Assembly (NCBI GenBank): GCA_052171895.1
Contig: JBQMRN010000024.1
Location: forward strand, 1-7,944
Reading direction: 5' to 3'
From: Arsenophonus sp052171895
Lineage (GTDB): Bacteria > Pseudomonadota > Gammaproteobacteria > Enterobacterales > Enterobacteriaceae
DNA length: 7,944 nt
Shown: positions 1 through 6,895 of the stretch, in pieces
Position numbering within the stretch: the first letter of the stretch is position 1
Layout of the letters: each line of letters opens with the position of its first letter
Notes under the pieces: model-generated
Told to the model about the DNA's origin: nothing
The model's database searches: none
The model's input: only the letters and a program-made list of their open reading frames with translations
Position numbers and translations under genes: made by a program

Positions 1-6
1 AGTATG

Positions 7-30
7 TATCAGGGCCATTGGGTCCTGATA
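7..30 (+). repeat. Hairpin with a 10-bp stem and 4-base loop
   Basis: TATCAGGGCC (7-16) and GGTCCTGATA (21-30) pair around ATTG. The single non-Watson-Crick pair is G14-T23, which would be G-U in a plus-strand RNA but A-C in a minus-strand RNA, so the fold favours plus-strand transcription if it is an RNA structure at all. Confidence 0.6.
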
Positions 31-267
31 TTTAAGGAAGAGAAATATTAAACCTTACATATTTAATATATACGAACATACTAAAGGAAATATATCTTGT
101 ACAGATGTAATAGTAGTAACATTCGTTGATCCTTCCATTCCCATGCTGAAGTAAAGCACTTCCACTTGCAATATTGCGACCTCAACGATTATCATTTCTT
201 GAACTTAAAATACATTTTTGTTAAAAACTAAAGTATTCTTCAGAAACATCTTTAAGTCAAAACATAT

Positions 268-287
268 GAGGATATTAAAATATCCTC
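268..287. repeat. 20-bp interrupted palindrome
   Basis: GAGGATATT (268-276) and AATATCCTC (279-287) are perfect inverted copies with a 2-base centre. This could be a protein-binding dyad or chance in AT-rich DNA. Confidence 0.6.
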
Positions 288-564
288 CTGCTTTGTTGAG
301 ATTAATAAATTGATTTTTACTGCTATCAGACTTCAGCAAGTCATCTCTACATCAGCTTTTATAAAATCCAAGTTTTTCTTTCGTATGCAGCTGACATTTC
401 ACTGCAAAAAAAAACAAAAAATGTTATTTCAAATTTATATTGAAAAACGTATAACTAATAGCTAGTTACCTTCAAGATGTGCCTTTTTTAACATATTTCG
501 GACTACCTTCATTGTGTTTCCATCTTCAGTATTCCTGTTCCTGTTGTAGTATATGTGATGGTTA

Positions 565-583
565 TTTTTTTTTTTTTTTTTTT
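565..583. repeat. T19 homopolymer
   Basis: A run of 19 T on the plus strand (A19 on minus). It could be the poly(A) tail of an old minus-strand retroposon, but no recognisable body or target duplication was found next to it. Confidence 0.9.
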
Positions 584-937
584 AATTTTATACTGCCAAC
601 TGTTATTCAAATATTTTTGTTTTGTATAAAATGTTTTTGCTAGTGTTTTTAATATTGTATTGTTTTGTTTGTATTTGTATTATTAGGTTCGTTTTCCCAG
701 ATACTCATGATACTGCCTTTATATAGTATGTTTAAAATGTTTCTTATTTGGGAATTCATGTCCTGTATTTATTACATGTAATAATCATGTATTATGGACA
801 TACATACAATTTCAAAATTTTTGATCTTTTCTTTGAAGATTACATATTATAACACTGAAGTTCTCCTTTATTGACACAACACCATGCCACAATTTTACTT
901 CTCACTTTCAAGTATTAGGTCCAGCCTGCTGCACTCT

Positions 938-997
938 CTAGCCAATGGAATTCGCATAACATCAGTCAGGGAGATATCAGTCGCCCATTATATATTT
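938..997 (+). promoter_or_regulatory. Possible Pol II promoter: CCAAT box plus TATA element
   Basis: AGCCAATGG near 940 and TTATATATT at 988-996 are about 45-50 bases apart, in a patch clearly less AT-rich than its surroundings (about 900-1190). Transcription would start near 1020-1025. Downstream is a 37-codon frame (1026-1139, MFSVPYTFLFDIDQ...) with no known similarity, and GT donors in AAAG|GTATAG (near 1206) and AGAG|GTAAAT (near 1214). This is motif evidence only; such matches arise by chance in AT-rich DNA. Confidence 0.2.
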
Positions 998-1032
998 GTA
1001 GTGAGGTGGAAGAGAGTGATGGTGCATGTTTA

Positions 1033-1092
1033 GTGTACCGTACACGTTTCTCTTTGATATTGATCAGTGCCTGACAAGTCAGACAGACTTGT
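1033..1092. repeat. Two short perfect dyads
   Basis: GTGTAC-C-GTACAC at 1033-1045 is a 13-base odd palindrome. ACAAGTC (1074-1080) and GACTTGT (1086-1092) form a 7-bp stem around AGACA. Both lie just downstream of the CCAAT/TATA patch. Confidence 0.55.
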
Positions 1093-1310
1093 GTCGTTTG
1101 TCCTCAATGATAGCAGTAGATGAGCAGATCGCATCATGACTTAGGACAGCATAGCCATTCAGTACCCCTGTGCCAGCTCACAATTTCCATTTCTATGAAT
1201 ATAAAGGTATAGAGGTAAATTGATACTTCTAAAAAGTAAAGATACACTATCACCAAAACAAATTCCATTCCTGTGGATTATTTGTCTTACAAAACAAAGG
1301 TTCATGTAGT

Positions 1311-1350
1311 ATATGCTATATACATATAAATATATGCTATATACATATAA
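1311..1350. repeat. Tandem duplication, 21-bp period, two copies
   Basis: ATATGCTATATACATATAA occurs at 1311-1329 and 1332-1350 without mismatch. Confidence 0.9.
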
Positions 1351-1381
1351 GTACTTTTATAATTATACTTATACAAGTACT
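1350..1381. repeat. 13-bp inverted repeat
   Basis: AGTACTTTTATAA (1350-1362) and TTATACAAGTACT (1369-1381) are inverted copies with one mismatch and a 6-base loop, directly following the 21-bp duplication. Confidence 0.65.
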
Positions 1382-1920
1382 GAGCTACATTTGATTTGTA
1401 AAGATACCATGGTCTAGCAGTTGGTTAGGTTTCTACATTTGGCAGCTTTGCAGTATGAACTTCAGTTTTCAGAACACAGCTCAACAGGCTGGTGCAGATC
1501 ATTATTTGGATTATGATCAAAGAACAGAATATTTAGTTGTCACCAAAAATTAATAAAAAAAAAAATTTAAGTACAACTTAACTGGCTTTGCTAATTGTCA
1601 TAAATTAACTTTGTTCTCAATTTATAGTAGTTGAATTTTTTTTTTTTAATAAGATTCAAGTTACTGAAAATAGTATTATGCTTGTTTAAGTAAATATTAA
1701 CATATTTTTTGCAGCACATGGTTTAGTAATCTGTGGTCGATATATACTAAACACAATTATATCTGTTCATCAGTTATTAAGCCCACAGTTAAGAAAATTG
1801 CATATAATAACACTGAAATTTAACAAGTAACAAATGTTTGAAATTACTTAAAATCTATATTAATTTAATTTCAACTTTTTGAACATATTGTTATGTGTGC
1901 TAACCGCTGCTTATTATTTA

Positions 1921-2242
1921 TAATTATATAATTAACCTTCCAAAGCAGTATATTTATATTCTTACCTTCATAAAAACGTTTTCGGAACTTATTCCATCCT
2001 CAGTTACATATTATTTGTGTACTATTATGTGTGTGTTATATGTTCGTTACGTCTTATATATATCAGGTGAATATATAAACACCTAGACTATTGACTACAG
2101 ACGTAATGAACATATCACACACACACACACACACACAAATAGTACACAAATAATACGAAACTGAGGATGGAATAAGTTCCAAAAACGTTTTTACGAAGGA
2201 AGAGTACCAATATACTGCTTTGGAAGGTTAATTATATAATTA
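1921..2242. mobile_element. Foldback (palindromic) repeat element in the intergenic region
   Basis: The left arm (1921-2053) and right arm (2100-2242) are near-perfect reverse complements around a 46-base spacer. Matching blocks include TTAACCTTCCAAAGCAGTAT with its complement near 2211-2230, AACTTATTCCATCCTCAG with CTGAGGATGGAATAAGTT (2161-2178), and TTATTTGTGTACTA with TAGTACACAAATAA. The right arm carries a longer CA run, so the arms differ in length by about 10 bases. No protein is encoded. Total length is about 322 bases. It may be a MITE-like DNA element or an inverted pair of terminal repeats from a larger retroelement. Confidence 0.85.
2116..2137. repeat. (CA)11 microsatellite in the foldback right arm
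   Basis: Eleven CA units are present. The matching place in the left arm (about 2028-2037) has only four or five TG units, so the run expanded in one arm only, or contracted in the other. Confidence 0.95.
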
Positions 2243-2308
2243 TTAATTTAATTATCAGTCCCTCCTTTGTACTGTTCCCACAACAAAATGGAAGTAAAAA
2301 GACTGTAG

Positions 2309-2332
2309 AGACTTGCTTGTAATCGCAAGTCT
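2309..2332. repeat. Hairpin with an 8-bp perfect stem
   Basis: AGACTTGC (2309-2316) and GCAAGTCT (2325-2332) pair around an 8-base loop. TAG at 2306-2308 can add three pairs to the bases after 2333 if one base is bulged. It lies in a short patch less AT-rich than its flanks (about 2281-2345). No RNA family is recognised. Confidence 0.6.
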
Positions 2333-3599
2333 ACTATGGCTCCAAATGTGTAAAAAGCCAGGCTGAATGAATAGTGGCTATAACAATTTGCTAAAAACTA
2401 GTAACCCCAATATATTCATCAACCCCTTCCTAGTTGTAGGAACAATCTTCAGTGCTAAATTAATGAATTTCCAATATTTCCATACAAAATTTTAGTTATA
2501 AAAATAAATTCAAATGCCCAAATTATAATCATTTGTAATATGAAAAAATTGCAACATAAATTTTTACACGAAAATCATATTACTTTCACATTAATGTAAA
2601 CAAATTTAAAATTATATTTCAAATTTAATTTACAGCTCAATTTTTTCTCATACTCCATATATTTGTAGTTATAATTGTAAACTTTTTAATTACTAATACT
2701 CATAAATCTAAGAAAAATTTTATTCATCAGAATTGTATAACAAAATCCGATCAAATGCTTTTAATACTTACCAAACTATCAACAAGATGAACTTCTATCC
2801 CCATTCTCTTAATACTATTGTTGCCCAACTTTCTTCAACACATTCCCATTGGCGAGTCAATGTTGTGCTCAACTTCCCTTACCTTTATTCTCACCACACA
2901 GCACTAACCAATGTTAGTGACAAAAAAAAAATTATGAAATTCTCCCTTGTGTACAGGAGTATCTTGCTGAATCACAAACTGTTGAATATTTTATGAATGG
3001 ATAGGAATCAGAGGGTGGAATTTCATCATTTTTATAAAATTTGGTCGTCTATAAACTGAATTTTATATAATTTTAAAATTTCCTATGAATATTTGAAAAC
3101 TGGCATCTTTTTTTTAATAACAGCAGCAATGGCAGTGACCTAATGATGTTGAGGTTTGAAAAATAACCATAATCAAACCAATGAATATTCATGACAATAC
3201 ATATCAGTATGCCATCTTATAAAAATAGCTTAAAAATATTATTAATGTCCCTATTATTTTTCTTTAATAATAAAATGTTAAACCTTATTAGAATTCAACA
3301 AGAGTTGCAGAAATTCTTTCAGCTCAAAGCTGTATGAACATTAATTTTTTGTTCATGAAATTTTGCTATACAAGAAATTATTATAAGAAAATTTCTATTA
3401 TATTACATATGCAATAGATAGGAGGGAAATATATATTTATGCATGGAAAACATCCAAAACCTCAGACATGAAAGCTATCTCCCGACAAGGTGTCATCCTT
3501 TTCACTACATTCAGTACAGTTTGTTATACCAACCCACTTCCTTTCACCCAAATTTTATTACTGGAAATGAAGGTAGGTAAAAGCAAAACTAAATTAAAA
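2333..3599. other. AT-rich intergenic DNA, no gene recognised
   Basis: One 87-codon frame at 2733-2996 has no domain, no similarity I recognise and AT-driven composition, so it is not called a gene. No RNA gene, element end or promoter could be supported. The stretch lies downstream of the Hsc70 3' end. Confidence 0.7.
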
Positions 3600-3882
3600 T
3601 AAACCTGTCAAGAAAATTTATTAATTTTGAAGCCAAAAAAGTTTTTTTAGGATTTGATCACAATTTTCAAATAGCCAAATGTATATTCATCAAGTAACAA
3701 TATAATCATTATTATTATTATATTTTGAACTCATCACATTATATAATAAATATAATACTTTTATAAATACTTGAAACATAACAAAAACTGAACTCTCTAA
3801 AACGGAGAGAAGCTGATGACATTCTTATTTCTTTGGAATGTAATAAATAACGTAATTTTTGGTCTCATAAACACTATGTCTT
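3600..3882 (-). other. Probable Hsc70 3' UTR
   Basis: The AT-rich sequence follows the TAA stop at 3885-3883. The first canonical AATAAA on the minus strand lies at 3622-3617, giving a 3' UTR of about 270-290 bases. The stretch holds ATT-type low-complexity DNA (about 3706-3725) and no coding potential. The exact cleavage site cannot be read from sequence alone. A later polyadenylation signal at 3559-3554 would lengthen the UTR by about 60 bases. Confidence 0.6.
3617..3622 (-). terminator. Polyadenylation signal AATAAA, Hsc70
   Basis: The plus strand reads TTTATT, so the transcript reads AATAAA about 260 bases after the stop. A U/G-rich stretch follows on the minus strand (GGTTTATTTTAATTTAG..., about 3608-3590), as expected for a downstream element. 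A second AATAAA on the minus strand at 3559-3554 is a possible alternative site. Confidence 0.55.
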
Positions 3883-5289
3883 TTAATCAACTTCTTCAAT
3901 TGTTGGACCTGATCCTCCAGTTCCAGCTCCAGCACCAGCACCAGCGCCTGGAGCGGCACCTCCTGCACCTGGGAATCCAGGCATACCACCTGGCATTCCT
4001 CCAGCTCCTCCTGCTTGTGAATACATTTTAGTCATAATAGGATTGCATACACTTTCTAATTCCTTCTGTTTGTGTTCAAACTCTTCTTTCTCAGCAAGCT
4101 GGTTGGAGTCTAGCCAGCGAATAACTTCATTGCACTTGTTAATTACAGTCTCTTTATCTTCCTTTGAGATCTTATCTTTCAGTTTCTCATCCTCCATTGA
4201 GCTCTTCATGTTGAAACAATATGATTCCAAAGAGTTCTTTGCAGCAATGACCGCTTTCTGTTTCTCATCTTCGGCTTTATATTTTTCTGCATCATTAACC
4301 ATTTTTTCGATTTCTTCCTTGCTGAGACGTCCCTTATCATTAGTGATTGTGATTTTATTTTCTTTTTGTGTGGACTTTTCTACTGCTGTAACATTCAAAA
4401 TACCATTGGCATCAATATCAAAAGTAACTTCAATCTGAGGAACACCTCGTGGTGCTGGGGGTATTCCAGTTAATTCAAATTTTCCAAGAAGGTTGTTGTC
4501 CTTAGTCATTGCACGTTCACCTTCATATACTTGGATTAACACTCCGGGTTGGTTATCAGCGTAAGTGGTGAATACTTGAGTTTGTTTCGTTGGAATTGTT
4601 GTGTTTCTCTTAATCAAAACAGTCATTACACCTCCAGCAGTTTCAATACCAAGAGAGAGTGGAGTAACATCCAACAGCAGCAGATCCTGTACTTCTTCAG
4701 ACTTGTCACCATGAAGAATAGCGGCTTGTACAGCAGCACCATATGCAACAGCCTCATCAGGATTGATAGACTTGTTAAGTTCTTTTCCATTAAAGAAATC
4801 CTGTAACAACTTTTGTACCTTTGGAATACGAGTTGATCCACCAACCAAAACAATGTCATGAATTTGGGCTTTATCCATTTTTGCATCTCTAATAGATTTT
4901 TCTACGGGTTCCATTGTGCTGCGGAAAAGATCAGCGTTAAGTTCTTCAAAACGAGCTCGTGTGATTGAAGTGTAAAAATCAATTCCCTCATAAAGTGAGT
5001 CAATTTCAATACTGGCCTGGGTGGATGAGGACAGAGTTCGCTTTGCACGCTCACAAGCAGTTCTTAAACGTCGCAGAGCTCTTTTGTTCTGTGTTAAATC
5101 CTTCTTGTATTTCCTCTTGAATTCTTGTACAAAGTGATTGACCATACGGTTATCGAAATCTTCACCACCCAAATGAGTATCACCAGCTGTGGACTTTACT
5201 TCAAATATTCCATCTTCTATTGTCAAGATGGACACATCAAAAGTACCACCACCCAGATCAAAAATAAGCACGTTGCGTTCACCAGTTCC
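3883..5289 (-). CDS. Hsc70: Hsc70 terminal coding exon: rest of ATPase domain, substrate-binding domain, lid, EEVD tail
   Basis: The exon starts after the acceptor ATTTCAG at 5290 and encodes 468 residues from GTGERNVLIF to a TAA stop. Apparent sense codons upstream of 5289 (MLTKLFLFQ) are intron. In order it shows the phosphate-binding motif IFDLGGGTFD (D199, T204 and D206 by human numbering), the adenosine motif LVGGSTRIPKVQ, NPDEAVAYGAA, the interdomain linker DLLLLDVTPLSLGIE, the beta-sandwich substrate-binding domain (to about VEKSTQKENKITITND), and a helical lid containing SLESYCFNMKSSMEDEK and WLDSNQLAEKEEFEHKQKELE. A disordered Gly/Ala/Pro tail with GGMPGGMPGFPG follows, then GPTIEEVD. 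Terminal EEVD is the docking signal for TPR co-chaperones such as Hop and CHIP and marks a cytosolic/nuclear Hsp70, not an ER (KDEL) or mitochondrial form. With an N-terminus of normal length the protein would be about 656 residues, against 646 in human HSPA8; the extra length is mainly tail. No frameshift or internal stop is seen. The presence of introns favours a constitutive cognate over a stress-inducible Hsp70. Confidence 0.98.
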   Translation of the reverse strand, partial: GTGERNVLIFDLGGGTFDVSILTIEDGIFEVKSTAGDTHLGGEDFDNRMVNHFVQEFKRKYKKDLTQNKRALRRLRTACERAKRTLSSSTQASIEIDSLYEGIDFYTSITRARFEELNADLFRSTMEPVEKSIRDAKMDKAQIHDIVLVGGSTRIPKVQKLLQDFFNGKELNKSINPDEAVAYGAAVQAAILHGDKSEEVQDLLLLDVTPLSLGIETAGGVMTVLIKRNTTIPTKQTQVFTTYADNQPGVLIQVYEGERAMTKDNNLLGKFELTGIPPAPRGVPQIEVTFDIDANGILNVTAVEKSTQKENKITITNDKGRLSKEEIEKMVNDAEKYKAEDEKQKAVIAAKNSLESYCFNMKSSMEDEKLKDKISKEDKETVINKCNEVIRWLDSNQLAEKEEFEHKQKELESVCNPIMTKMYSQAGGAGGMPGGMPGFPGAGGAAPGAGAGAGAGTGGSGPTIEEVD

Positions 5290-5636
5290 CTGAAATAAAA
5301 ATAATTTGGTTAACATTGTGTAGACAACCTATAAATCCTTAATCAGAATATTTGTATCTTTATAAAAATAAAATAATTTCAATGCATTGTTACAAATAAC
5401 AAACAGGATATTTTGTGTGCTTAAATCTGCAACTATTCGGATAAAACCTTATGTAGCTAGCAGTATTATCAAGACACAGTACAACAAGTCTCCTATACTG
5501 GAACTTCGTTATGAACGTTTATAAAAGATCAACCACACATGCCCAGTACATAAAAATTACTTAAATAAGCAAAAATTAAGCATAATTTAAAAAGTCCACC
5601 AGTTAATTCTGAACAGGTTGCAAGAAATTACATCTG

Positions 5637-5663
5637 AACATAACTTATTTGTTAAGTTATGTT
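5637..5663. repeat. Perfect 11-bp intronic hairpin, 5-base loop
   Basis: AACATAACTTA (5637-5647) and TAAGTTATGTT (5653-5663) are exact inverted copies around TTTGT. It lies about 350 bases from the acceptor end of the Hsc70 intron. No boxes of a known snoRNA class accompany it in correct positions. Confidence 0.7.
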
Positions 5664-6500
5664 GGGGAATATTAAATGCCATTTCATAAAATTCATCAAT
5701 GCGTTAGCATTCAGTCTAAATAATAATGGAAATTGCAATACCAAAAAGCATATAAAAAAACCTGCAAAAAATGTTAACACTACTCAATAGTATGCAACAT
5801 GTCAACACAAAATAGAAAAAGATTTGCGTTTATATAATAAAACATACATTTCAAAATATTGAAAATGCTACATAAAATTGACACTGCTAGATTTCACTGC
5901 CTTAATTCTTATCATTATTTCTACCAATTGTCACTTCATGCATCTTGTATCTCTTTTATCTATTGTTCATATGACCCTACTGTTTGCCAATTTGTGGGTC
6001 TTGTTCAGATTTTGTCAGATAGCACCGGTTTTGTTGTTGAAAAAACTGTATAGTAATTTACTTATGAATACAATCAAGTCAATCTGTTACAAGACCAGTC
6101 ATTACACTGACCGAATTCAACATAATAAGCAAGAATTCAGCCTACTCAGCTAAAAAGGCATTAATGGATTTTTGTATTAACATTTTTTTAAGCATACAAA
6201 GTGTTACCAAATAAAGTCATGAAAGAACTGGCAGGTATGAAAACTACAGAAAAACTAACCATTTAATAGAACTAAACTTCAAAGATGAAGAAAAAATTAC
6301 TTGCTAAAGGGTTGAGCCATTAAAAAAAATTCACGAATCTAAATTTTTATATTATAAAACTTAATCAATTTTTCAAGAACTTATTATATATTTATGTCCA
6401 CAGAACACTTTTGGAAGTAGTTGTCCTCCCTTCATCAGTGCACAATTTTTAGAGTTGTTTATGAGTAAAACAATGTGCACTGATGAAAGGACAGCTACTT

Positions 6501-6512
6501 CTAAAAACGTTC
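6501..6512. repeat. SINE target-site duplication, left copy
   Basis: CTAAAAACGTTC sits next to the SINE tail and matches the right copy at 6884-6895 in 11 of 12 bases. It belongs to the foldback arm, since its counterpart in the left arm reads GAACACTTTTGG (6403-6414). Confidence 0.82.
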
Positions 6513-6570
6513 ATTCATTCATTCGTATTCTAAAGGCAATGAATGCCTTGTTGATACAACCTCTCTGCAT

Positions 6571-6634
6571 ATACCTGTGGTGCGTGTGTGTTCACAGATT
6601 CTCATACCTGTGGTGCACATGTGTTCAGATTCTC
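6571..6634. repeat. Tandem duplication of a 31-33 bp unit in the SINE body
   Basis: ATACCTGTGGTGCGTGTGTG... (6571-6603) is followed at once by ATACCTGTGGTGCACATGTG... (6604-6634), both ending in AGATTCTC. The two copies differ by a few substitutions and a 2-base indel in a GT-rich centre. The start of a third unit is suggested by TACAGGTATATGG after 6634, but in the opposite sense. Confidence 0.8.
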
Positions 6635-6803
6635 TTACAGGTATATGGGACCTACAGTTTAACGCCAGTTCCAAATGGCTTTCTTTAATTAGAGAGGTAC
6701 AACCAGGCAGAAATACCACTCGCTGGTTTGCCATTACCTTGCGAGGGAAGAGCGACCGTAATAAAGCTAGATTTTATTTATTAAATTTTACTTGCCCGTA
6801 TTG

Positions 6804-6814
6804 GGAATTGAACC
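6804..6814 (-). promoter_or_regulatory. Pol III B box of the SINE
   Basis: On the minus strand this reads GGTTCAATTCC, one base from the consensus GGTTCGANTCC. It lies 48 bases after the A box, slightly stretched by the GCTT repeat and the 13-bp duplication between them. Confidence 0.78.
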
Positions 6815-6835
6815 CAAGCAGCAAGCAAGCAAGCA

Positions 6836-6858
6836 GTGCGACACAGTGGTGCGACACA
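6836..6858. repeat. 13-bp duplication within the SINE tRNA-like head
   Basis: GTGCGACACA occurs at 6836-6845 and again at 6849-6858. Next to it the (GCAA)n stretch at about 6819-6834 adds further length between the Pol III boxes. Confidence 0.75.
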
Positions 6859-6862
6859 CTAA

Positions 6863-6873
6863 CCACTATGCCA
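6863..6873 (-). promoter_or_regulatory. Pol III A box of the SINE
   Basis: On the minus strand this reads TGGCATAGTGG, close to the tRNA A-box consensus TRGYNNARNGG, and lies about 10 bases from the SINE 5' end as in tRNA genes. Confidence 0.75.
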
Positions 6874-6883
6874 CGGCCACTCC

Positions 6884-6895
6884 CTAAAAATGTTC
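6884..6895. repeat. SINE target-site duplication, right copy
   Basis: CTAAAAATGTTC directly abuts the 5' end of the minus-strand SINE. The single mismatch with the left copy (C to T in a CpG, ACGTT to ATGTT) is what deamination would produce after insertion. Confidence 0.82.

Larger units (their letters stand above)
1..900. other. AT-rich intergenic DNA, no gene recognised
   Basis: No open frame of useful length or recognisable family was found on either strand. The stretch contains a 10-bp hairpin at 7-30, a 20-base palindrome at 268-287, a T19 run at 565-583, and many T/A homopolymers. Confidence 0.7.
1216..1920. other. AT-rich intergenic DNA, no gene recognised
   Basis: No coding sequence is visible. 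Besides the tandem and inverted repeats at 1311-1381, there is an 8-bp inverted pair GTTTAGTA (1721-1728) and TACTAAAC (1745-1752), and A/T homopolymers near 1554-1564 and 1636-1647. Confidence 0.7.
6513..6883 (-). mobile_element. tRNA-derived SINE retrotransposon, inserted in a foldback arm
   Basis: The 371-base element reads on the minus strand. Its 5' end, GGAGTGGCCGTGGCATAGTGG, carries a Pol III A box (6873-6863) and a B box GGTTCAATTCC (6814-6804), as in a tRNA-derived head. The body runs through GGTAATGGCAAACC and GGCGTTAAACTGTAGGTCCC. Phrases of this kind recur in conserved central domains of invertebrate tRNA SINEs as I remember them; I cannot name the family. The 3' end is a GAAT-type repeat (about 6526-6512), typical of a SINE tail. 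The insertion is flanked by a 12-bp target-site duplication, CTAAAAACGTTC and CTAAAAATGTTC. Open frames in this stretch are chance. It is non-autonomous and would depend on a LINE for retrotransposition. Confidence 0.85.

Noticed and set aside
843..1820. Similar 20-mers CATATTATAACACTGAAGTT (843-862) and CATATAATAACACTGAAATT (1801-1820) as a dispersed repeat
   Set aside because: 18 of 20 bases match, but the similarity does not extend into the flanks, so chance in AT-rich DNA is the simpler explanation.
2733..2996. 87-codon plus-strand frame
   Set aside because: No recognisable domain, AT-driven composition, no promoter or splice context; expected by chance in this much non-coding DNA.
4043..4438. 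131-codon open frame on the plus strand, plus shorter ones at 3816-4031 and 4549-4806
   Set aside because: All lie antisense to the Hsc70 exon. Long antisense frames are a known by-product of hsp70 codon composition, and the sense strand is unambiguously Hsc70.
4626..4886. 86-codon minus-strand frame overlapping the exon
   Set aside because: It is a shifted frame within the Hsc70 coding region with no independent support.
5859..6153. Two overlapping plus-strand frames (64 and 91 codons), the second hydrophobic
   Set aside because: They lie antisense inside an Hsc70 intron. The Leu/Ile-rich content follows from T-rich DNA, and nothing supports expression.
6804..6883. A functional tRNA gene
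   Set aside because: A and B boxes are present, but the region between them is expanded by repeats and no complete cloverleaf with a paired acceptor stem could be drawn; the tail and target duplication identify a SINE.
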